The position numbers and the translations under genes are program-made. From NCBI RefSeq assembly GCF_004382795.1, contig NZ_SMSG01000004.1, forward strand, positions 403,504 to 467,503: a stretch of 64,000 nucleotides of DNA, written 5' to 3'. Under the pieces are notes generated by a model that saw only the letters and a program-made list of their open reading frames with translations, made no database searches and had not been told where the DNA came from. Below, in pieces: positions 44,719 to 54,378 of the stretch; the stretch's first letter is position 1; every line of letters starts with the position of its first letter. The stretch is from Cumulibacter soli. Lineage in GTDB: Bacteria; Actinomycetota; Actinomycetes; Mycobacteriales; Antricoccaceae.

Positions 44719-45948
44719 GTGACCACCCGCGCGCGCACGCCTCACCCAGCCTGGCTGGCTGCGTTAGCCATCCTGCTGCTCGCGACGAACCTGCGTACGG
44801 CGGTTAGTTCAGTTGGCGCACTCCTCCCCGAGATCCGCGAGGGTGCTGGCTTGAATGGTTTCGAGGTCGGTCTGCTGACCTCACTACCACCATTCTGTTT
44901 CGGGGTGATGGGCCTGGCTGGTCCCGCTGTCGGACGGCGACTTGGCCTGCATCGGACGGCGTTACTGACGCTGCTCATCATCGCCACGGGCCAAATCATC
45001 CGTGGCGCGGTACCCGGTGCGGCGTGGCTGTTCGGCGGCTCCATCCTCGCCCTCGGCGGAATCGCGCTCGCGAACGTAATCATGCCGAGCCTCATCCGCG
45101 AGATGTTCCCCGACCGGATTGCCGGGATGACCGGCGCCTACACCGTCGTCGTCGCGTCCGCGCAGGCCGGCGTGTCGTTCGCGACGATCCCGCTCATGCA
45201 TGCCTTCGGCGGCAACTGGCAACTCGGCATTGCCATGTGGGCGGGCATCGCACTGCTCGCAGCGCTACCGTGGGCACCTCTAGCCGTCCGCGACACTGCC
45301 AGTTCGCGCCGGTCCGCCGGCGCTCACCGGTTGCCGCTGGCCACGATCGCGCGAATCCCGAAGGCGTGGGCGCTAGCGCTGTTCATGGGCTCCCAGTCGA
45401 TGGTCGCGTACATCATTTTCGGCTGGTACCCGACGCTGCTGCAGGATGAAGGACTGGGCGCCCAGGCGGCCGCGACGCAGGTCGGGATCGTGTCGGTCGC
45501 GGCAACCATCGCGGCCATGTTCGCCCCGACCGTGCTCAGCCGGATGCGGCAGCCGGCACTGATGATGTGGGTGCTGTTCGCTGCGTGCGTCGCCGGATAT
45601 CTCGGGCTACTGCTGTGGCCGGCCGAGCTGCCGACGCTGTGGTCGGTGCTGATCGGCACCTCACAGACCTACTTCGCGATCGCCTTGTACATCGTGAATC
45701 TGCGCGCGCGAACCGTCACCGGTGTGCTCTCGCTGTCTGGGTTCATGCAGAGCGTCGGCTACATCTTCGCCGGAACCGGACTCCTGCTGCTGGGCACGAT
45801 CCACGGCAACAGCACCCAGTGGGCGGGAGTCCTGGTGTTCATGCTGGTGCTGTGCGGTTTCATGCACGCGCTATCGCTGATCAGCGTCAGCAACTGGCGT
45901 CTGGAGGACGAGATGGAGCGTCGCGGGATGTCGACACCCGGACCATAG
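44719..45948 (+). CDS. MFS transporter, CynX/NimT-like
   Basis: 409 residues with about 12 membrane helices. The loop after helix 2 carries PAVGRRLGLHRT, and the start is LLATNLRTAVSSVGALLPEI, typical of the cyanate-transporter-like (CynX/NimT) family. Substrates in the family include cyanate and nitroimidazoles, but most are unknown. GTG start with AAAGGATG upstream. Confidence 0.85.
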   Translation: MTTRARTPHPAWLAALAILLLATNLRTAVSSVGALLPEIREGAGLNGFEVGLLTSLPPFCFGVMGLAGPAVGRRLGLHRTALLTLLIIATGQIIRGAVPGAAWLFGGSILALGGIALANVIMPSLIREMFPDRIAGMTGAYTVVVASAQAGVSFATIPLMHAFGGNWQLGIAMWAGIALLAALPWAPLAVRDTASSRRSAGAHRLPLATIARIPKAWALALFMGSQSMVAYIIFGWYPTLLQDEGLGAQAAATQVGIVSVAATIAAMFAPTVLSRMRQPALMMWVLFAACVAGYLGLLLWPAELPTLWSVLIGTSQTYFAIALYIVNLRARTVTGVLSLSGFMQSVGYIFAGTGLLLLGTIHGNSTQWAGVLVFMLVLCGFMHALSLISVSNWRLEDEMERRGMSTPGP

Positions 45949-45999
45949 GCGAGCCGACGCAGGCAACCACGCCCAGCGCCCCCTACCGACTGCGCCTCG

Positions 46000-46164
46000 C
46001 TAACGCAGGGCTTGCGGCCCCTTCTTGCCCTTCAACGCTCCGGCAACACCGACGGCCACGAACGCGATGGCACCGATGACGCCGATCCAGAAGAGCGTCT
46101 TCACGACGAAGCCGACGACCGAAATGGCCACCAGCACGCCCAGGATGATCAGCAAAGTCTTCAT
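46000..46164 (-). CDS. Small two-helix membrane protein
   Basis: 54 residues: two hydrophobic helices (about 3-20 and 22-41) and a basic tail (GKKGPQALR). A longer frame begins at 46260, but the ATG at 46164 directly starts the first helix. The ribosome site is weak (CAGGGAC). Function unknown; small enough that the call is only moderate. Confidence 0.5.
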   Translation of the reverse strand: MKTLLIILGVLVAISVVGFVVKTLFWIGVIGAIAFVAVGVAGALKGKKGPQALR

Positions 46165-46265
46165 ACTGGGCCAAACGAGTCCCTGCGGTGCATTGTTCCG
46201 CAGCTTGACGTTTTGGGGCGTTGCCCGCAGGTCGCCGGTGGGGTTAACCCCACCATCCACATGCG

Positions 46266-47801
46266 TTACGCGACCGGCCGATGCGGTGCCATGTCCAGCA
46301 AGCGACGTGCCACTGCCAGACCCTGCTCGCGGTAGCGCGTTTGCCCGATGCGGGTGCGACGGTCGATGAGATCTTCGGCCGTCAGCGCCAACTCGTGCCG
46401 AATGCCCCAGACCAATTCGGCCCGGATCACCGGCAATTGCGGCACGACGCGCTCGCGCAGTTCTGGGTGCCCATCGGCGAGCGCGAGCACCTCGGTGGCC
46501 TCAAGGCCGTATCGGCGTACGAGGCGACGGTCGGCGTCGACGGCGTCCAGCGCATGCTCCGAAGCTGCGCCGAGCAGCGGAAGTTCCTTCGTCAGGCATT
46601 CACCGGCCCACATCATGCCCGCCGCGATAGCCCGGTCGACAGCATCCTGGGCCATCTTGCGGTACGTCGTCAACTTGCCGCCGATCACCGTGACGAGCCT
46701 CGACTCCGACACGACAATCGCATGCTGACGCTCCAGGTCACCGTGCTTCTGAGTGTCGAAAACCGGCCGCAAGGCCGCGAAGCGGCCCACAACGTCATCC
46801 TCAGTCAACTCAACGGCCAACGCTCGGTTGATCGTGGACAGCAAAAATGCGACGTCGTCGGCCGAGACGTCAGTGTGCTTCAGCGACGCAGCGGCGGTAT
46901 CGGTCGCGCCGACGAGCACGAGGCCGTCGGACTGCGGGACCGCAAACACGACCTCCTCGGGCCTGTCGGCAACGGGCACCGCGAGCGCCGTCCGTGGGTT
47001 GCCCAGCAGATCGCCGGGCACCAGCAGATGCGCCCCGCGCCGCAGAGCGACATTCAATGACGGCTCAAGAGCGGGTGCCCATACACCGGTCGCATTGACG
47101 ACCATGCGCGCGCCGATCTTCACTTCGGCACCGCTCAGCGCATCGCGCGCCAGCACTGAGTCCGGACCAACTTTGAGCGCCTCGACACGGGTCAGGATGC
47201 GGGCACCGTAGTCGGCTGCCGTGCGCGCAACGGCAATGACCAGGCGTACGTCGTCCTCGAGTTGCGCATCGAAGGAAAGCATCGCCCCGGTGACTCCGTC
47301 GCGGCTCAGCCCCTCAAACAGTCCTCCAGCTTCGGCCGCGCTCACGCGGCGCGGCTTGGGCATGACGGCCGAGCCCAAGCCGGACGTACGCCGGACAACG
47401 TCCCCGAGCCGGAGACCGAGCCGAGTAAGTTGCCGGGTCTTGCGCGGTACGTCGGGCAGTTCCGGGGTGAGCATCGGCAACGGACGGACGAGGTGTGGCG
47501 CAATTCGGCGCATCAACGCGGCGCGTTCGCTCGCTGATTCGTAGGCGATGCCCAGTCCACCAGTAGCGAGGTAGCGCGTTCCACCATGAATCACGCGGCT
47601 GGACGACTGGCTGGTTCCTCCGGCGAGATCCGTGCGTTCCAGCAACGCGACGCTGAGCCCGCGGCTGGCCGCGTCCAGCGCGATGCCGACGCCCGTAATG
47701 CCGCCGCCCACCACGAGCAGGTCGACCGCCTGCCCGTCCGCGAGCTCGGCGAGCTCGGACGCTCGACGTGATGCGGTCAGGGATGTCTGCGGATCTGACA
47801 C
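46266..47801 (-). CDS. glpD: Glycerol-3-phosphate dehydrogenase (FAD)
   Basis: Oxidises glycerol 3-phosphate to dihydroxyacetone phosphate and feeds electrons to the membrane quinone pool. 511 residues: FAD-binding GGGITG (32-37), then LLERTDLAGGTSQSSSRVIHGGTRYL, and a C-terminal domain with VIGGKLTTYRKMAQDAVD. GTG start with GAGG upstream. No glycerol kinase or facilitator gene is adjacent. Confidence 0.93.
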   Translation of the reverse strand: MSDPQTSLTASRRASELAELADGQAVDLLVVGGGITGVGIALDAASRGLSVALLERTDLAGGTSQSSSRVIHGGTRYLATGGLGIAYESASERAALMRRIAPHLVRPLPMLTPELPDVPRKTRQLTRLGLRLGDVVRRTSGLGSAVMPKPRRVSAAEAGGLFEGLSRDGVTGAMLSFDAQLEDDVRLVIAVARTAADYGARILTRVEALKVGPDSVLARDALSGAEVKIGARMVVNATGVWAPALEPSLNVALRRGAHLLVPGDLLGNPRTALAVPVADRPEEVVFAVPQSDGLVLVGATDTAAASLKHTDVSADDVAFLLSTINRALAVELTEDDVVGRFAALRPVFDTQKHGDLERQHAIVVSESRLVTVIGGKLTTYRKMAQDAVDRAIAAGMMWAGECLTKELPLLGAASEHALDAVDADRRLVRRYGLEATEVLALADGHPELRERVVPQLPVIRAELVWGIRHELALTAEDLIDRRTRIGQTRYREQGLAVARRLLDMAPHRPVA

Positions 47802-47894
47802 GGGAGCCTCATCTTGCGCTGGTTGGATACCTTCGAGGCTAAGCCGCTGCGGCCGCTTTACGCCGGAGGCGCTCCCGTGCGCCGCGCTCTCGCG

Positions 47895-47966
47895 CTCAAC
47901 ACGCTGGCTAGCGAGAAGCTCAACACGCTGGCGGGCGCAGGGCTCAGCAGTCTGGCTAGCGCAAGG
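47895..47966. repeat. Three tandem 24-bp units over a gene end
   Basis: Exact 24-base period (47895, 47919, 47943), pattern CTCAACACGCTGGCTAGCGm. The third unit contains the stop codon of the DUF5926 gene. Confidence 0.8.
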
Positions 47967-48852
47967 AGACTTGGCGACCGATGATGCCGGCGCGGGCCCG
48001 ACGCTGCGCCTCGTTCAACGGCTCGTCCGCGGCCAGCGCTGCCTCGATCCGCTCCTTCATGGCAGCGATGGGCTTCTCGAATTCGTCCGGGTGTGCGTCG
48101 ATCGGGACGTCCCACACCGGTACCAGCAGGCCGTGGCCGCGGAACTGTCCGGCGAACTTCGTGTCTTCGCCAAGCGTCAACTCGCCGGCCGCGGACAACC
48201 GAGCAAGCGCGTCCAGCAGCGAGTCCTCGGCGTACGGCACTGGCCAGCGCACATGCGCCTTCGGGCCTGGCGCGCACCAGTATGCCGCCTCGACGCTCGA
48301 GAGCCGCACCGTCGGGAACACGGTCTCGTTGGCGCGCTCCATTGATGCTTTCACGTCAGCGGACTGCTTCTCGGCCTCGGTGAGCCAGAAACCGAAGTCC
48401 TCGTGCACGGTGACCTCGAGTGGTTCATCAGTGAGGATCTCGGCGAGGGTCGGGCCGTCCAGCGGTGCCGTTTCGATCGGCAGCAGGTCGCCGGGCTGAG
48501 CCGCCAGCGCGCGCAGCAGCGCGTGCGCAATGTCCCGGGAGGGGTCGTTGGAGGGGATTGAGGTCTGCGCGGCGACGAACACCGAGCCGTCTTCGCGGAC
48601 CATCGCCGGAACGGCCATCGGCAGCACCGTGCCGAGTGCGACCTCGCGCTCGGGCTGGTCCTTCAAGTGCAGCGGCGCGGTCGCGGCGGGCACGAGTTCG
48701 CGCAGCGCGATCCAGTCGCATTCACTCGGCGTACCCGCGAACGAGCGGACGACGATCGGCCGGTCGATCCGTTTGGTGCGTTCGCGTTTCACGGCGCCTT
48801 GCTCAGCGTGACGGGCGGCGTTCTTCTTCAACCGTTCGGACTTCTTACTCAT
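47956..48852 (-). CDS. DUF5926 family protein
   Basis: 298 residues, conserved in actinobacteria, function unknown. The first 30 residues are very basic (MSKKSERLKKNAARHAEQ), suggesting nucleic-acid or ribosome contact. No membrane helices. The body carries RELVPAATAPL and VTVHEDFGFWL, both typical of the family. The ATG is 8 bases behind TAGACT, so probably leaderless. Its stop lies inside a 24-bp repeat. Confidence 0.8.
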   Translation of the reverse strand: MSKKSERLKKNAARHAEQGAVKRERTKRIDRPIVVRSFAGTPSECDWIALRELVPAATAPLHLKDQPEREVALGTVLPMAVPAMVREDGSVFVAAQTSIPSNDPSRDIAHALLRALAAQPGDLLPIETAPLDGPTLAEILTDEPLEVTVHEDFGFWLTEAEKQSADVKASMERANETVFPTVRLSSVEAAYWCAPGPKAHVRWPVPYAEDSLLDALARLSAAGELTLGEDTKFAGQFRGHGLLVPVWDVPIDAHPDEFEKPIAAMKERIEAALAADEPLNEAQRRARAGIIGRQVSLR

Positions 48853-48860
48853 GGGCGTCG

Positions 48861-48866
48861 AGTCTA
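48861..48866 (-). promoter_or_regulatory. -10 box for DUF5926 gene
   Basis: TAGACT on the minus strand, 8 bases before the ATG at 48852. Confidence 0.4.
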
Positions 48867-48934
48867 TGCACCATGTGAATTCGGGAACGGATCGGTCGCC
48901 GCGCGATCAATCCATTCCTCATTCAAGGGTCGTC

Positions 48935-48940
48935 TAAGGT
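48935..48940 (+). promoter_or_regulatory. -10 box for leaderless DUF3054 gene
   Basis: TAAGGT is 7 bases before the ATG at 48948. Confidence 0.45.
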
Positions 48941-48947
48941 GGGCGCC

Positions 48948-49316
48948 ATGCGTGCCGGAGCTGCTTTCGCCATCGACGTCGTATTCGTCATCGCCTTCGC
49001 GGCGATCGGACGCGCCAGCCACGAGGAGGGCGTGAGCGTCAGCGGAATCGCCGACACCGCCTGGCCCTTCCTCGTCGGGCTCATCGTTGGCTGGGCGATC
49101 GGCACCATGATCGTCAAGAGCTACCCGACAACCTGGCGCACGGTGTGGCCAGTCTGGATCTGGACAGTCTTGATCGGCATGGTGCTACGCGCACTCACCG
49201 GAGACGGCACAGCGGTCGCGTTCATCATCGTCGCGACGATCACCTTGGGCGTCTTCTTGTTCGGTTGGCGCCTCATCGCTGCGGCCATCACTCGACGTCC
49301 GGCCACGAAGCGCTGA
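48948..49316 (+). CDS. DUF3054 family membrane protein
   Basis: 122 residues with four membrane helices. Family hallmarks: an N-terminal helix with D and the FAAIGRASHEEG loop, and WPVWIWTVLIGMVLRALTGDGTAVAFIIVA. Function unknown. ATG at 48948 fits the leaderless promoter better than the frame start at 48939. Confidence 0.82.
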   Translation: MRAGAAFAIDVVFVIAFAAIGRASHEEGVSVSGIADTAWPFLVGLIVGWAIGTMIVKSYPTTWRTVWPVWIWTVLIGMVLRALTGDGTAVAFIIVATITLGVFLFGWRLIAAAITRRPATKR

Positions 49317-49460
49317 GCGAGCCGCGAAAATCGTGGGCGTCTGACCCACAAATGGCGCACCGACCAATATCATTTACGCACTGCTAATCCCGGGCTCCGG
49401 GCTACACCCGCGCGCCCACCAGCAGTAGTCGCCGACGAATCAACAGGAAAGAAGCGCGCA

Positions 49461-51095
49461 ATGCAGGGTCTGATGCAGGACTACCCGCTGACTCTCACCA
49501 ACATCTTTCATCGGATGGAGCAGCTCTACCCCGACCACACGATCGTCACCGGCGGGCCGAAACCGAGTCGCTTTACCTATGCCGAGGTATGCGACCGGAC
49601 GCGTCGGCTCGCGACCGCGCTGGAGACGAAGTTGGGTCTGGGCCGGGACGCCGTGGTGGGCACCTTCTGCTGGAATACCGTTCAGCACCTCGAGGTGTAT
49701 TACGCCGCTCCGTGCAGCGGTCGGATACTGCATACCCTGAACATTCGGTTGTTCCCGCAGCAGATCGAGTACATCGCCAACCACGCCGGCGACGAGGTCA
49801 TCTTCGTGGATCGCTCACTACTGCCGTTGCTGCTGCCGTTGCGTGAGAAGCTTCCGAAGGTCGCCAAGTACATCGTGATTGACGATGTGGCGGAGGGCGC
49901 CGACGGCCCCGAGGCCCCTCAGGACGACGCCTTCCTGGACTACGACGAACTCATCGCAGACGTCGAACCGATCGCCGAATTCCCCGAGCTCGACGAGAAT
50001 TCCGCTGCCGCGTTCTGCTACACATCCGGCACCACCGGCAACCCGAAGGGCGTGCTGTATTCGCACCGCTCGATGTGGCTGCACGCGATGGCGTGTACGT
50101 CGAACGCGGGTGTCGGCGTCAAGCCCAGCGATACGGTGTTACCGGTCGTGCCGATGTTCCACGCGAATGCCTGGGGCTTCATCCACTCCGCCCCAATGAC
50201 CGGCGCCAACCTGGTACTCCCGGCATCCGATATGACCCCGAAGGGTCTGGCCGATCTAATCGTGAACGAGGGCGTTACGTTGGCCGCGGGTGTGCCGACG
50301 ATCTGGCAGGGCGTCGTGCCATTGTTCGACCAGTACGACTTCAGCAAGCTCGATCGCATTCTGTGCGGTGGTTCGGCGGTGCCGGCTGGCCTGATCAGCG
50401 AATGGCAGAAGGTCGGCGTACTCGTGTGGCAGGCGTGGGGCATGACCGAGACGAATCCGGTCGCGACGGGCGCGATCATCGACCCGCGTCTGGATGGCAA
50501 GAGCGAAGCGGAGTTGCTGCCGCACCGGGCCCGCGCCGGGACTCCCTTCCCTGGCCTCGAGTTCCGCATCGTGGAGCCGGACACGACGAACCCGCTGCCG
50601 TGGGACGACGAGACCACCGGCGATCTACAGGTGCGCGGTCCGTGGATCGCCAAGAATTACTTCAACCCGGACGCCGGCGTCACGCTGTGCACCGAGGACG
50701 GCTGGATGTCGACCGGCGACGTCGCCGCGATTGATCAGTTCGGGTCGGTTCGGATCGCCGACCGCACCAAGGACCTGGTGAAGTCCGGTGGTGAATGGAT
50801 CTCCTCGGTCGACATCGAAAACATCCTGATGAGCCACCCGAAGGTCCGCGAAGCCGCGGTCGTCGCGATTCCGCACCCGAAATGGGATGAGCGTCCGCTG
50901 GCGTGCATCGTGCTCGAGCCAGGTCAAGACGCGACCGTCGACGAGCTGCGCGAGTTCCTCGCCCCGCAGATCGCCAAGTGGTGGATGCCGGATGCGTTCG
51001 AGTTCATCGACGAGGTACCCAAGACCAGCGTGGGCAAGATGAGCAAGAAGGACCTGCGCGACCGGTTCCACGACTACACGTTGCCGACCGCGTAA
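49461..51095 (+). CDS. Fatty-acyl-CoA ligase (FadD type)
   Basis: 544-residue AMP-forming ligase that activates a carboxylic acid to its CoA thioester. Seen: the phosphate loop [12 protein letters not shown] near residue 190, WGMTETNP near 330, [12 protein letters not shown] near 410, and the catalytic lysine in [13 protein letters not shown] near 525. The motif set resembles medium/long-chain fatty acid ligases; chain length cannot be read. A GAAAGAAG site precedes the ATG and a strong terminator follows. Confidence 0.9.
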   Translation: MQGLMQDYPLTLTNIFHRMEQLYPDHTIVTGGPKPSRFTYAEVCDRTRRLATALETKLGLGRDAVVGTFCWNTVQHLEVYYAAPCSGRILHTLNIRLFPQQIEYIANHAGDEVIFVDRSLLPLLLPLREKLPKVAKYIVIDDVAEGADGPEAPQDDAFLDYDELIADVEPIAEFPELDENSAAAFCYTSGTTGNPKGVLYSHRSMWLHAMACTSNAGVGVKPSDTVLPVVPMFHANAWGFIHSAPMTGANLVLPASDMTPKGLADLIVNEGVTLAAGVPTIWQGVVPLFDQYDFSKLDRILCGGSAVPAGLISEWQKVGVLVWQAWGMTETNPVATGAIIDPRLDGKSEAELLPHRARAGTPFPGLEFRIVEPDTTNPLPWDDETTGDLQVRGPWIAKNYFNPDAGVTLCTEDGWMSTGDVAAIDQFGSVRIADRTKDLVKSGGEWISSVDIENILMSHPKVREAAVVAIPHPKWDERPLACIVLEPGQDATVDELREFLAPQIAKWWMPDAFEFIDEVPKTSVGKMSKKDLRDRFHDYTLPTA

Positions 51096-51112
51096 CCGCT
51101 GATTAAGTCTGA

Positions 51113-51149
51113 ACGGCCGGACGATGACCCAGGGTCGTCGTCCGGCCGT
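51113..51149. terminator. Terminator between acyl-CoA ligase and lipoprotein genes
   Basis: 12-bp perfect stem ACGGCCGGACGA/TCGTCCGGCCGT, with an inner GACCC/GGGTC stem. It can serve both convergent genes. Confidence 0.85.
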
Positions 51150-51181
51150 CTCAGTTCAGTCGAACGGATCGGTGACGCGAA

Positions 51182-51730
51182 CTACATCGGGCAGGACGCG
51201 TCGATGATCACGTCGTGTGAATCTTCCGGAGTATTCGGATCCTCGGCCACTGTCCCCGAGAACGTCAGGTGCCCATCGGTGAAGTCGACATCCGACTCAC
51301 CGACGTTGATGAGTTCGCCATCCTCACCGGGCGGCGTCAAGGTCACGGTGAGATTATTCAGCGCTTCCGGGGGCGGGACCTGGACGTCGAGTTTGCCGCC
51401 GTCCTCCGTGGAGCTGGTGATGACCGTGACCCCAGCCTCCTCCTCGCACACAGGCGCCGACCACTCCGATTCGATTGGTGCGCCGTCAATCGCAATGTCA
51501 ACTGCGGCGTCACTCGGGTCCCCGGAGCCTTCCGTGCTCCCTCCGGTCCCGGACTCACTCCCGCTTCCATCGGCCTCGTCAGTTACGCCGTCGGTGTCCG
51601 ACTCCTGGATCGCGGACGAATCCGGCTCACCGTCTCCCGAATTCGACTCGTCACCCCCGCAGGCCGACAAAGCAAAAACGACGGAGCCGATCGCCACTAC
51701 CGCCCCGGTCGCGAACCTTCGGCTGCGCAT
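51182..51730 (-). CDS. Lipoprotein of unknown function
   Basis: 182 residues. Signal peptide with lipobox ALSAC, then a Ser/Gly/Asp/Glu-rich linker of about 60 residues and a C-terminal beta-rich domain (ITSSTEDGGKLDVQVPPPEAL) with two cysteines, similar in feel to mycobacterial Lpq-type antigens. The AAGGAG site fixes the start at 51730. Confidence 0.65.
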   Translation of the reverse strand: MRSRRFATGAVVAIGSVVFALSACGGDESNSGDGEPDSSAIQESDTDGVTDEADGSGSESGTGGSTEGSGDPSDAAVDIAIDGAPIESEWSAPVCEEEAGVTVITSSTEDGGKLDVQVPPPEALNNLTVTLTPPGEDGELINVGESDVDFTDGHLTFSGTVAEDPNTPEDSHDVIIDASCPM

Positions 51731-51783
51731 GCGCTGCTCCTTCAAAACTCAGATATGTGACGCCACGGTCCCAATGAACGGAC

Positions 51784-51819
51784 CGGTCGTCAATGGCATC
51801 AGCGAAAGCCATTGGACCG
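51784..51819 (-). terminator. Hairpin after rhodanese gene
   Basis: CGGTC and CAATGGC pair with GCCATTG and GACCG around a 2-base bulge. It lies downstream of the minus-strand rhodanese gene. Confidence 0.6.
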
Positions 51820-51920
51820 CTGACGTCGCGATCGCTACCGTTTCGCGTGCCGTTGGGCGACCGCAAAGCCGTGTGGGGACCCCGCATGGACGAGATCCCC
51901 ACCAACAGTGCTGACTGCTG

Positions 51921-52247
51921 CTAGATGACCGCCGCGGCGCTGCCGTCCTCGGAGACCATGGGCTTACCGGCCGCGTCCCACGCCTTCATGCCGCCGTCAA
52001 CGTTCACAGCGTTGAAGCCGTTACCGTTCAGCCAGGTCGTCGCCTGGGCGCTACGGCCACCGGCGCGGCAGAACACGTACACCGTGTCGGCCTCGGGAAT
52101 TTCGTCCAGGCGCTGCGGCACCTCGGCGAGTGGGATGTGCTTGACGCCCATGATGTGTCCGGCGCGCCATTCGTCGTCCTCACGGACATCGAGAACCGCG
52201 GCGTTCTCCGGAACCTGATCGACGGTGATCTGTGGAATGTCTGCCAT
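51921..52247 (-). CDS. Single-domain rhodanese
   Basis: 108 residues. Active-site Cys60 lies in VFCRAGGRS, the usual six-residue loop of sulfurtransferases. N-terminal VLDVREDDEWRAGHI is typical. It may carry persulfide sulfur, but the partner is unknown. The ATG at 52247 is the first Met fitting the fold; the frame to 52316 is upstream sequence. Confidence 0.88.
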   Translation of the reverse strand: MADIPQITVDQVPENAAVLDVREDDEWRAGHIMGVKHIPLAEVPQRLDEIPEADTVYVFCRAGGRSAQATTWLNGNGFNAVNVDGGMKAWDAAGKPMVSEDGSAAAVI

Positions 52248-52374
52248 GCCCCGATGGTCCCACGGGCCCGAATCGTTCTGTCGTCCGGCCGGACCGATTG
52301 TGGATCGATCAACCATTCCACGGGTAGATCCTGCAGTCGGCCACCGTTAGGCTCGGCCCGGGAAAGGAGCATCC

Positions 52375-53262
52375 ATGACATCTACCGGCGAGCAGACGCT
52401 CAACGCCAACGGCATCACCATCGCGTACGAGGTCTTCGGGCCGGAGGAGGCACCGGCGTTACTGCTGGTTAATGGACTCGGTTCGCAGATGATCGGTTAT
52501 CGCACGGAGTTCTGCGAGAAGTTGGTTGCTCGCGGGTTCCGAGTCATCCGCTTCGACAACCGGGACGTCGGTCATTCGACGTACTTCGATGATCGGCCAA
52601 CGCCGGACGTACGCGCCATCGCGAAAGGCGACCGTTCGACGGTGCCGTACTCGCTGTCAGACATGGCGGCCGACGCGATCGGCCTGCTCGACGGACTCGG
52701 GATCGACAAGGCACATATTGCCGGGATGTCGATGGGCGGGATGCTCGTGCAGCGGCTAGCCACCGAGTACCCCGAGCGAATCTTGTCGATGACCTCGATC
52801 ATGTCGACGACCGGTGATTGGTCCGTCGGACGCGCGACGCCAGAAGCCAATGCCGTACTGATGCAGCCGCTGCCGGAAGATCTCGATGCCGCGCTCGATC
52901 AGCTCACCGAGAACAGCCGCATCATTGGTTCGCCAGGTTTCCCCTTCGATGCGGCGGCGGTGCGCGCTCAGCACGTCGAGATCCTCAAGCGGGCGAATCA
53001 CCCTGCTGGCAAGATCCGTCAGCAGGCGGCGATCTTCGCTGACCCAGATCGGACACCGGCGCTGCGCGGACTCTCGGTGCCCACCTTGGTGATCCACGGT
53101 GCGGACGACCCGCTGATTAACGTCTCGGGCGGCGAAGCCACCGCTGCAGCGATCCCGGGTGCGCAGTTGAAGATCTACCCCGGAATGGGACACAATCTGC
53201 CCGAGCAGCTGTGGGATGACTACGTCGCCGACTTTGCTGGGATCGCGGGCCTGCCCGCCTAG
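52375..53262 (+). CDS. Alpha/beta hydrolase
   Basis: 295 residues. Nucleophile elbow G117-M-S119-M-G121, acid Asp in VIHGADDPLI and His in YPGMGHNLPEQL form a complete triad. RFDNRDVGHS resembles the oxyanion region of esterases such as the aclacinomycin-methylesterase group. AAAGGAG ribosome site before the ATG. Substrate unknown. It diverges from the rhodanese gene. Confidence 0.87.
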   Translation: MTSTGEQTLNANGITIAYEVFGPEEAPALLLVNGLGSQMIGYRTEFCEKLVARGFRVIRFDNRDVGHSTYFDDRPTPDVRAIAKGDRSTVPYSLSDMAADAIGLLDGLGIDKAHIAGMSMGGMLVQRLATEYPERILSMTSIMSTTGDWSVGRATPEANAVLMQPLPEDLDAALDQLTENSRIIGSPGFPFDAAAVRAQHVEILKRANHPAGKIRQQAAIFADPDRTPALRGLSVPTLVIHGADDPLINVSGGEATAAAIPGAQLKIYPGMGHNLPEQLWDDYVADFAGIAGLPA

Positions 53263-53294
53263 CCTCAGAACACTTTCGCCGACCAACCGCCGCG

Positions 53295-53322
53295 CCGTCG
53301 ACCCGGCCCAGCGGGTCGACGG
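53295..53322. terminator. Bidirectional terminator
   Basis: Perfect 11-bp stem CCGTCGACCCG/CGGGTCGACGG with a 6-base loop, nested in a wider imperfect palindrome, between convergent genes. Confidence 0.8.
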
Positions 53323-53389
53323 GGCGGGGATCGCTGGCGGTCGGGCGGGATCGCAGGTGAACAACGCTCGCCTGGCGACTCGAGGGTGG

Positions 53390-54244
53390 TTACTTCAGGA
53401 GACGGTCCATTCGACGGTCGTTGAGTTTCTTTCCACCGGTCTGACAAGTCGGGCAGTACTGGTACGACTTATCGGCCAGGGAAATCTCTGCGACACCGTC
53501 ACCACACACCGGGCACGGCATGCCCGTGCGGGCGTGCACCTTCAGTCCCGACCGCTTCTCCCCCTTGAGCCGCGCGACCTTCTGACCGACCGAACGCGCC
53601 ACAGCGTCAGCCTCAACGTCAAGGATCGCTTGCGCGAGAGTCGCTACTTCCTCTTCGGTCAGTTTCTTCGCGATCTTGAACGGCGACAGTTTCGCCGCGT
53701 GCAGGATCTCGTCGCTATAGGCGTTGCCGATCCCCGCGATGACTCGCTGGTCGATGAGCGTGTTCTTGATCCGACCGCCCTGATTGGCGAGGATCTCGCC
53801 CAACGAGGCCGCGTCCAGCGAGAGCGCATCGGGGCCAAGCCGAGCGATCCCCGGAACATCTTGCACGTCACGGACGACGTACGCCGCCAGTCCTTTCTTG
53901 GTGCCGGCTTCGGTCAGGTCGAACCCGCTGCCGTCGTCCAGATGCACCCGTAAGGCAAGCGGTCCCCTACCGGGTCGCGGCGGAGCCTTCGGCAAGGCGT
54001 CGCTCCACCGCAGCCAGCCGGCCCGCGCCAGGTGAATCACCAGGTGTACGCCGTCGACGTCGAGGTCCAGGAATTTTCCGTAGCGTCCGGCGCCGGTCAC
54101 GCTCAGGCCCTGCAGCGCGGTGAACGGAGGGTCGAACGTCTTGATCGCGGAGATCGCCGCTACATCGATGCGCTCGATGAACTTTCCGACCGCGTGCTCG
54201 CGTAGGTGGTGCGCGATGGCTTCGACCTCGGGCAACTCAGGCAT
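53390..54244 (-). CDS. Fpg/Nei-family DNA glycosylase
   Basis: 284 residues of bifunctional DNA repair glycosylase/AP lyase. The catalytic start MPELPEVE has the Pro-Glu pair. The C-terminal zinc finger is CPVCG ... YCPTCQTGG. The H2TH region spans about 140-230 (GNAYSDEILHAAKLSPF). Choosing between 8-oxoguanine (Fpg) and oxidised pyrimidine (Nei) specificity is not safe from motifs alone. Confidence 0.9.
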   Translation of the reverse strand: MPELPEVEAIAHHLREHAVGKFIERIDVAAISAIKTFDPPFTALQGLSVTGAGRYGKFLDLDVDGVHLVIHLARAGWLRWSDALPKAPPRPGRGPLALRVHLDDGSGFDLTEAGTKKGLAAYVVRDVQDVPGIARLGPDALSLDAASLGEILANQGGRIKNTLIDQRVIAGIGNAYSDEILHAAKLSPFKIAKKLTEEEVATLAQAILDVEADAVARSVGQKVARLKGEKRSGLKVHARTGMPCPVCGDGVAEISLADKSYQYCPTCQTGGKKLNDRRMDRLLK

Positions 54245-54378
54245 GCGCTCATCGTGCCACGCATCGGGCCCAGGCCCAACGGAAAACTCCAGCGATACCG
54301 ACGCGAATGCGGGCGTCGGGGCCGTCGACGCACGCGAGTCTGCCCCACCGTTCTAGCTCTCACGCCCCCCGATTCCCC

